A model generated the notes under the pieces. It searched no databases, had not been told where the DNA came from, and was given only the letters and a program-made list of their open reading frames with translations. The translations under genes were made by a program, and so were the position numbers. A DNA stretch of 64,000 nucleotides from Brachypterus glaber (Eukaryota; Arthropoda; Insecta; Coleoptera; Kateretidae). Positions 57,144 to 64,000 of the stretch are shown here, in pieces (position 1 is the first letter of the stretch; each line of letters starts with the position of its first letter). The stretch covers positions 53,365,365-53,429,364 of the forward strand of contig OY294047.1 of assembly GCA_958510825.1 (NCBI GenBank), read 5' to 3'.

Positions 57144-58322
57144 AATTATCAGTACCCGGCATATTTCCAGTTGCAGTCCAGTCTTCAGGTCAATAAAAGA
57201 GGCTTTACCTGGAAATAATTCAGGGAGTTTTGATTTTCGGTTTATTGGGTAGGGTTAATGGCCGCAAATAAAAAAACAATTTTGCGACGTTGAACTCGAT
57301 TTGGAACTGTTATTTTTTTAACGTGTTTTTCACAAAAAAACGGATTTTTAAAATATCTCTTAAACGTTACACTATACGCTTTTAGATTTTTAATATTTTT
57401 TTTCGAAATGCCAAAATTTCTTCTTTATCGTCGGTTAGGCATGCCCCTTAGAATATTTTGGGTGAAAATAAAAAAAAATCTATCTGGCACTTTCTTTTTA
57501 ATTTACGTAAAATTATTTTTTAAAAATAATTCACACATTTGGCCCCATTATCTCGAGTAAACCGATTTTCGATTGAATCACCAATGTATTAAGCATAAAA
57601 AAACTTTCCGAACCAAGTCATAAAGAAAGATCTAAAACCCTACAGTGTAACGTTTAAGGCGGTGCCGTGAATTAGCTGTAAGACGTACAAAAAAATACAT
57701 GACACAAAAAATGATGGAGATTTGGTCCTCTTTATTTTCATATCAAGCGTTTTTTTGTCCTAGGATGCACCGATCTTGAGATATTGAAAAAGTCCTTTTT
57801 TTGTGAAAAATACGTTAGAAAAATGACAGTTTCAAATCGAGTTCAATGTCGCAATAGTTATTTATGGTACTAGTGGGTAAAGTAAGATATTGCCTATGAG
57901 AAAATTAACCTGCGAGGCGTCAGCCAAGCAGGTTAATTTTCGAGAGGGCAATATCGGTTTACCCATGAGTGCCATACAAGGTTTTATCCAATAAATAGCT
58001 TAGAAATTCATATTTTTGTTAAAAATTTTAATGACATTTACAAGAAAATAATTTGACAAGTGACAGTTGAGTGGGTAAAATAAATAATTATCCACTCAAT
58101 AAAGTAAAAGCCACGCGGGGGTTATTATTGAGTTTATCTATTTAAAATAAAGCTGGTAATTGTCTCATTATCTGTATGTATTGGATAAAATTGTTTATTT
58201 GCGGCCTTAAACCCTACCCAATAAACCAAGAATCTAAACTCCCGGAATTATTTCCAAGTAAAGCCTCTTTTATTTACTTGAAGACTGGACTATAACTAGA
58301 AATACGCCGGGTACTGGCAATT
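57144..58322. mobile_element. Foldback element interrupted by a family D element
   Basis: Left arm aattatcagtacccggc, gactgg-type and ggtttattgggtagggttaa segments are mirrored by cttaaaccctacccaataaa and gccgggtactggcaatta on the right. The right arm is cut at gtcgcaa by a family D element (57855-58190) and resumes at ttgtttatttgcggcc, whereas the left arm reads continuously ggccgcaaataaaaaaacaa then ttttgcgac. Confidence 0.75.
57855..58190. mobile_element. Family D element, copy 4 (nested)
   Basis: Runs from tagttatttatggtactagt to gtattggataaaa, with the full hairpin including aggcgtcagccaagcaggtt. Element-specific boundaries are set by comparison with the uninterrupted left arm of its host foldback. 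Confidence 0.75.
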
Positions 58323-59849
58323 ATATATAGCTATTTATAGCTATACAGGGTGTCCGTTTTTAGACCTCAAGCTTGGGTATCTCGCTTATTATAGGAGATA
58401 CAAGATCGGTTAAATTAGGAAAAAGTTTTGCGCAATTTTATGCTGAACGAAAATTTCACCTATCATTTTTTGTTTTGTAATTATCGCAAAATAAATAAGA
58501 ATACTGAGATTTGTTTTTATTTTTTTGAGCGAAAACCGACAAAGCTAAACGTTTTTAACTGAAACTTTATTGAAGTACTTTTTTTCAAGGAATCTAAATC
58601 TGTTATCAAATTCAGATATGTTCTAATATTAAAAAATATATACAGTACTAATCAAGTATATATTAATTTATAAATATACATATAGCTAAAGATTAGATTT
58701 AAAAACTTAACAGAAAGTACTAAATTTAAAATATAATTTTAAGTTACAATAGTATTTATTTAAAAGTTTAATATATATATAATTAAAAATTATTAAAAAA
58801 GATTGTGTACATCATTAGGGAATATTGTAAATATCTTTTTATTCGAATGCCACTTTTAAAAAAATAATTATACATTAAATGTATTTTAAATTTTGTATAA
58901 TAAATCGTAATTTTGATTTTTCACACTAGTACGAAAAATATATTAGTCGACTTTGATTGATCTATATTGAAACTGTACAATTTATTAAGTAAGATATAAC
59001 AATCGAATAAAAAACTTTGTATGATCATCGATTTGTATCGATACACGGGCGAAAACTATTTTTTCTACGATCTAATAGAAAAGTTAACATTTCTACAAAA
59101 ACAAATGAAGTTTTCAGACTTCAAAATAACCTATTTCTTAGTACTTTTCTGCTCGTTACCATGACAGCAAGCAGAAAGTGATTTTTTCGCGCGCACAGTA
59201 TAGGCAACCGGCATGTCAATCGTAAAACAACTTTTAGTTTTATGCGTCGAGATGTTGGTCCGCCATTGTTTTAATATGAAGTTATTATTTGTTTTGAATC
59301 AAATCTCAATTTTGTGTGCTATATATTTGTCGTTACGAAGGAATTATGGAGAGTTACTGTGATTAGGATTTTACTTTTACACCAACAGATTTGCAGAAAA
59401 TTGTACTTAAGTGCTGCGACCTTGTAAGGTAACTTACTGTCTGAAATTTATTTTAGATCGTAGAAAAAATGTTGTTTGCATTACGAGCGCAAAATGTGAT
59501 TTCAGAAATCAGTCATTTTGCGCCCTTATTACAAAAATAACTATTGCCAACCTCATGATCGCCCTGAAAACAGCATTTTTCATCATTGTATAATAATATA
59601 CTATTTTAGATTTCCATAAAAATGGAAAGCTCTGCATTTTTGTGCCTGTTGTGTATCTTTTTTTTTTTTATTTAATGATTTGACTAAATGTGTTTGACCT
59701 ATGTATTTGACTATATCTATGATATTTGACTAAATGTATTTGATTTAATATTTGATCAATTTTTATCTACATATATTTCAAGAAACCCTGGGGTCTCAAA
59801 ACGACAATTTGAGATAAGAAAATGCGTGAAACATAGAGATTGGACTTAC
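58323..59849. other. AT-rich intergenic stretch
   Basis: A partial element starts at tacagggtgtccgtttttag (58345), with no opposite end found. From 58600 to 59050 the sequence is very AT-rich. Around 59160-59280 it is richer in GC (ttttttcgcgcgcacagtat; gttggtccgccattg), which could be a promoter or 5' UTR but has no ORF to support it. No gene is called. Confidence 0.4.
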
Positions 59850-59960
59850 CTTGATGTTAGATTTTCTGGTGATGTCTGAGCTCAGAAGTGGTGATGGATA
59901 GGCCCTGTCTCTATATTCAGTAACGCGAAAATGTTGTGTTGAAGTGGATCTGTATATCAT
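59850..59960 (-). CDS. Putative first coding exon of an unidentified gene
   Basis: On the minus strand an ATG at 59960 opens 37 codons without a stop, ending at a consensus donor (ATCAAG|GTAAGTCC, GT at 59849-59848) in phase 0. The peptide starts MIYRSTSTQHFRVTEYRDRA and has balanced, non-repetitive composition, unlike the surrounding AT-rich DNA. The upstream 140 bp (59961-60100) has raised GC content (gcaatggccggcggcgattt), compatible with a 5' UTR. I find no convincing following exon in the window on this strand, and do not recognise the family, so it may also be a chance frame. Confidence 0.4.
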
Positions 59961-60109
59961 AGATGGTATCTATAATCTCCTTTTTGCATAGCGAGTGACC
60001 GAAACAGCAATGGCCGGCGGCGATTTTGATTGATAATATTGAGGTACTTGCTGCGTACCGAACTAATTACTACTGATAGCGACTGATATTAAAAGTCCTC
60101 GCGTTTCAG

Positions 60110-61761
60110 GTGACAAATCCTGACATCGCACGTTTCGGCGTTGCCAGGTCAACTGGGCAAAAATCCCTTTTGTTTAATAAATAAAAAAAGGGAAAAATAA
60201 TAATGTATTATTGTTCATCAGGTTCTTACACAGCTGGTAGTGCAAAAAAAATGCATTAGTGGCATGACATGCATGACAGTTCTCAATTTTTTCATCGAAC
60301 TTTTAACGTATTTTTATTGCGTTTGCAGAAAACAGTGTTTTTATCTTGTATTGCTAAATTTTTTTATGCCTTTTTTCTCATGATTTTTTTTACTATTATA
60401 TTTATAAGTAGCGTAGATTAACAAATGTTTTCTAAACGTGTTTTTGTGATAATTAACGTATTTTTGTGTAAATAAAAGGTGGAAGCACATTACAAAAAAG
60501 TTTTTCCTTTTAAACCTGGAATGAACTTTTAGTTCAACTTCTTGCAAACTCTGATGTTATATATTTATTTTACTAAGTCAAATTGACAGCTTGTCAAATT
60601 ATTTTAACTTATAAAAACCTATTTACACCACTGAAAAAATTAAAAATTGGCTTTTCGCTTCGATTCGATAATCTATATTAAAGTACTACTATATTAGTTT
60701 CATAACATCCGTTTTTAGCGCACGAGTACAAGTTTAGACTTTTTCTTAAGTACTAGTGCGCTAAAAACGTGTTATGAAACGAGTTCTTAATACTATTTTT
60801 TCTATTTTGCTCTAACATTTTAAAAAACACATTTAAACTGATCAACAATTTGGGGAATTTTGTTTTGGATTGGCATTACAATGTTCGCAATGTTTGAAAT
60901 TTAAAGAACAAACGATATTTTGATCTTTTATAGTCAGCTCTTCTATTTTTCACTGCAAGTAACCAAGCCACAATTTTAACACGGTAAAAACTTAAAAACA
61001 CAATTTCGTAGAAAACTAAACCTTAAAGCGATGTTGACATTTGCACGGAAGACATCAAGCGATATTCATTTGTCTGTTGCCAACCCAAAAGAAAAAAAGT
61101 ATTAACCTTTTATGGGACTATAAGAACACGCAAAACGCGTGTGATTATGAGGTTATAATAGTCGCAAAATAGAAAAATAAAATTAAACTTATTATTTATG
61201 TTATTAAGGGTCTTTATTGTCGGTAGCTATCACTGAACTAAATTATTGATAGCCCCTAAATGATCCTATAGGATCCTTTAGGGGCTATAGCTAAGACAGT
61301 GTAAAGTAAAATAAAACTAACATTATCGAAAGAAACGCGTTTATTTATTGAATTTTATTTATATTTTTACAATTATTAAATCAGGACGAAAAATAATTGC
61401 TAGCTGCTAAATTGTTCGTCCCTCACAGGAATAATAATACTATAATACATAAATATTTTCTAAAAGTAGAAACATATATGTTTTTGTAAAATATTTTCAT
61501 AGAACTAGTACAGGAAATTGCAGAAAGAGTTTTTACCATAGTGTTGCAGTATTTTTAAAATTCTGTTTTAACGAAAATAACTTTTTTTTTGCTGTTTCTA
61601 ACAAAATTTACTAATTGAAAACAATGTCGTAAACTGGGCTTTATTAGAAACGGCAGATTTTTATCAGATCAACGTTTTAATAGTAAAAACTCTCGTAAAA
61701 ACTTGACATAAAATTTTTTTATTAATTACTAAAATTCAGAATAAACTAGTTCACTTATATA
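60110..61761. other. AT-rich intergenic stretch with small palindromes
   Basis: No gene. Contains an inverted pair at about 60692-60780 (catccgtttttagcgcacga against gtgcgctaaaaacgtgttatgaaacg) and a hairpin at about 61250-61287 (gatagcccctaaatgatcct / aggatcctttaggggctat). The remainder is unremarkable. Confidence 0.45.
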
Positions 61762-62657
61762 CACTGCCGCACCTTAAATTCCGGACACCTAAAAAATTGA
61801 CATTTTTTAAATTCAAATATTTCGAAAACTAATTATAGGATTTGACTGATTCTTTTTTTGTTTTGAAGCTTAAACATTCGCTACTTTTTTTTGTTCTAAG
61901 AATGATTAAAAATTTTTTTTTCGTATTAACAAATAATGTACAACTATGTTCCTTACCCCATCTTCTAGGACTTGCATGGTACGTCACTGCAACTGTTTAT
62001 CAAATTATTAAAGTCTTTCTTATTGCCGCAGTTTTAATGAATATTTTATTTTTTTACATTTTTACTTCTGGTTTAGGAGATATCAGGATTTTCCTGGAAG
62101 TTGTCAATTTTTCAGTTAACTTGAAAAGTACTACATTAATTTGATTGATGCTGTGCTTTAAATTTGAAGCTTAACCGAGTTACGTTTTTCTTCTAATAAA
62201 GTTTATCAAAGACATAAATTGGGTTTGAAAAACTCGAGTAGAAGAAAAAGTAGGGTCACTCCGTCCGCTGCTGATTTAGTACTTTTTGAGTTGACTGAAA
62301 AAATTAAACCTTTCAGGAAAATCCTGATATCTCCTAAACCAGAAGGAAAAAAGTAAAAAAATAAAAACGAAAATATTCATTAAAACTGCGGCAATAAGAA
62401 AGACTTTAATAATTTGATAAACAGTTGCAGTGGCGTACCATGCAAGTCCTAGAAAATGGGGTAAGAAATATAGTTGTACATTATTTGTTGCTGTTAATAC
62501 GAAAAAAAAAATTTAATGATTCTTAAAACAAACAAAAGTAGAGAATGTTTAAGCTTCAAAACAAAAAAGAAATTAGTCAACTTCATTAATTAGTTTTCGA
62601 AATATTTAAATTTAAAAAATGTCAATTTTTTAGGTGTCCGGAATTTAATGTACAGTG
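61762..62657. mobile_element. CACTGCCG foldback element, complete copy
   Basis: Starts CACTGCCGCACCTTAAATTC and ends ggtgtccggaatttaatgta-cagtg, with TA on both sides (61760-61761, 62658-62659). The two halves are inverted copies over their whole length (atggtacgtcactgcaactg against cagttgcagtggcgtaccat). 896 bp. The 100-codon open frame at 61842-62144 lies in one arm and is not conserved in the other or in the half copy at 41755-42281. Confidence 0.8.
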
Positions 62658-62776
62658 TATAATACATACATATATTTTTCAAAAGTTTTTATTTTTTTCT
62701 TTCGATTATTATTGTTTTTATTATTGTATCCGACGTTAAATATTGTCTAATTAATGAATTAATTTAGATCTACATA

Positions 62777-63051
62777 CAGGGTGTTCCGTAATGCACTAAC
62801 AAACAAATTTTCAACGTTTGAGACCATTTATAAATATATTTTTTCAATAAAACCCGAAAAATATTTCACCAAAAAAATGTATGCGTAAAAATATATTACA
62901 AAAAAAATCTCGAAAAAAAAAATGAATAACCAAAACATTTTGTCGATATTTTGGGACAAAGGGATTAGATCAGACGGTACTACTAAAACTTTTTGTATAC
63001 AAAAAGTTTTTTTGAATTGAAGCGTTGTTACTCCACTCTAAGAACACCCTG
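62777..63051. mobile_element. Short element with CAGGGTGTTC ends
   Basis: Left CAGGGTGTTCCG and right agaacaccctg are inverted, flanked by TA. The centre has the palindrome actttttgtatacaaaaagt. 275 bp, non-coding. Confidence 0.65.
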
Positions 63052-63099
63052 TATAATTATTTGGCACATTGTGATCCATATTAACCGTCTTTAAAATTT

Positions 63100-63300
63100 T
63101 TAAGCAATATATGTACGAGTTTAAGGACAGCCATATTTAAAAGTTCACAAAAATATTACGAGATGACTCTACTGCCAGTATCTACAATTGGCGATTGAAA
63201 CAATTCTATAGTACACGTAGTCTGTCTGCCAGTAGTTGCATCTCTTAAAAATTTTGTAAACTTTTAAATATGGCCGCCGTTGTACTCATACATTTGGACA
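63100..63300. mobile_element. Small inverted-repeat element
   Basis: tatgtacgagtttaaggaca... on the left and its near complement ttgtactcata at the right; the inner match includes agccatatttaaaagtt and aacttttaaatatggc. About 195 bp. Confidence 0.55.
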
Positions 63301-64000
63301 TCAGAGATAAAGTAAATTTGGCAACGCAAGGTTTTGTTAACTAAGTACATTTTGATTTTTATAATTTTACTCCCCAGGAATAATGAAAAGTAACTGGAAA
63401 GAAAAGCTTACTATAATTTTTTTCCTATGCCTTTTACTTTAGCACTTGTTTGTTTTGCTTTGGTGGGAAAAATAATGTGAATTCATTGAGAGAATAGTAA
63501 TTATATACCGGTACCAAGGTAAAGAATACATTTTTTATAGCCGAGGCTATAGTAGTCTTCTCTACCATGGTTTATATATTTATTTTTACTACTAGTACAT
63601 TTGTTCTTATTATTTAAATATTTTTATATCAACAATAAAAAGTAAAATGTTTGCTGGATCTTAATTAACCGCAAAAAAAAACAAGTAGCCTTTGAAGCCG
63701 ACATTTTTGAAAACAAATCAATAACCTAGTATTTAGTGTACTCGATGTGCATTGAAACGGTTTGCGTCGAGGTGCGTATACTATTTTTTCTACGACCTAA
63801 CATCCAAACATCAAAAAAACGCAAAAATTATCTTTAAATTTTATTAATTTGAGGTTATGTGTTTGACGTTCACTTGTTTTCTGAGAGCAGATATCGCACC
63901 CGTTACAGAACAGTGTCATAACACAAAATTCTGAACAAATGTGTCAGTTATACAGATTGGTAGATCTCAATAGCAGTGATAATGCGCTGAAAACATATTT
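63301..64000. other. Intergenic stretch to the end of the window
   Basis: Non-coding. actattttttctacgacctaac at about 63780 resembles a stretch near 59057, suggesting a dispersed repeat. No ORF or RNA gene is supported. Confidence 0.4.

Noticed and set aside
59290..59440. Plus-strand exon with donor-like ctt|gtaagg after ttacaccaacagatttg
   Set aside because: The frame is interrupted by an in-frame stop shortly upstream and no acceptor or start could be defended.

Overview
This is an AT-rich, intron-bearing, repeat-saturated animal nuclear sequence. Both conserved genes are metazoan, and their proteins, the Jockey-type LINE fragment, the tRNA-derived SINE and the density of Tc1/mariner, pogo and piggyBac-type elements fit an arthropod, most probably an insect. 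I cannot name the species; a beetle is only a guess.

Layout. 1-2000: a degenerate copy of a duplicated upstream module, plus foldback elements and a TTAA-flanked MITE. 2000-5893: a tandem array of about 105-bp units. 5900-7905: an inverted-repeat element split by a 5'-truncated LINE. 8100-29600: a tandem array of five intronless minus-strand genes for small secreted, probably GPI-anchored Ly6/uPAR-type (three-finger) proteins: one frameshifted copy (9620-10071) and four intact (13330-13791, 18261-18734, 24174-24626, 28855-29322). They share upstream modules and lie within nested segmental duplications whose differences are mostly transposon insertions with visible empty sites. 29570-31100: further inverted-repeat elements and a SINE.

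31197-52457: a divergent pair of conserved single-copy genes. UTP15 (minus strand, 3 coding exons, 521 aa, ribosomal small-subunit processome) and DCAF12 (plus strand, 6 coding exons, 454 aa, CRL4 substrate receptor) have start codons 351 bp apart. Their introns are loaded with repeats: an eight-copy 356-bp tandem repeat in UTP15 intron 2, and in DCAF12 intron 1 an apparently intact 3.8-kb pogo-type DNA transposon whose 761-aa transposase ends in a PHD finger.

52458-64000: mostly inverted-repeat elements, including a deleted element with a leftover ORF and a foldback interrupted by another element, and one plausible first coding exon of an unidentified minus-strand gene (59850-59960).

The main stories are (i) birth, conversion and decay of an intronless Ly6-type cluster amid transposons and (ii) a probably autonomous pogo-PHD transposon inside DCAF12. 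Exon structures were derived by hand from splice signals and protein continuity; similarities are by eye, not by alignment software.
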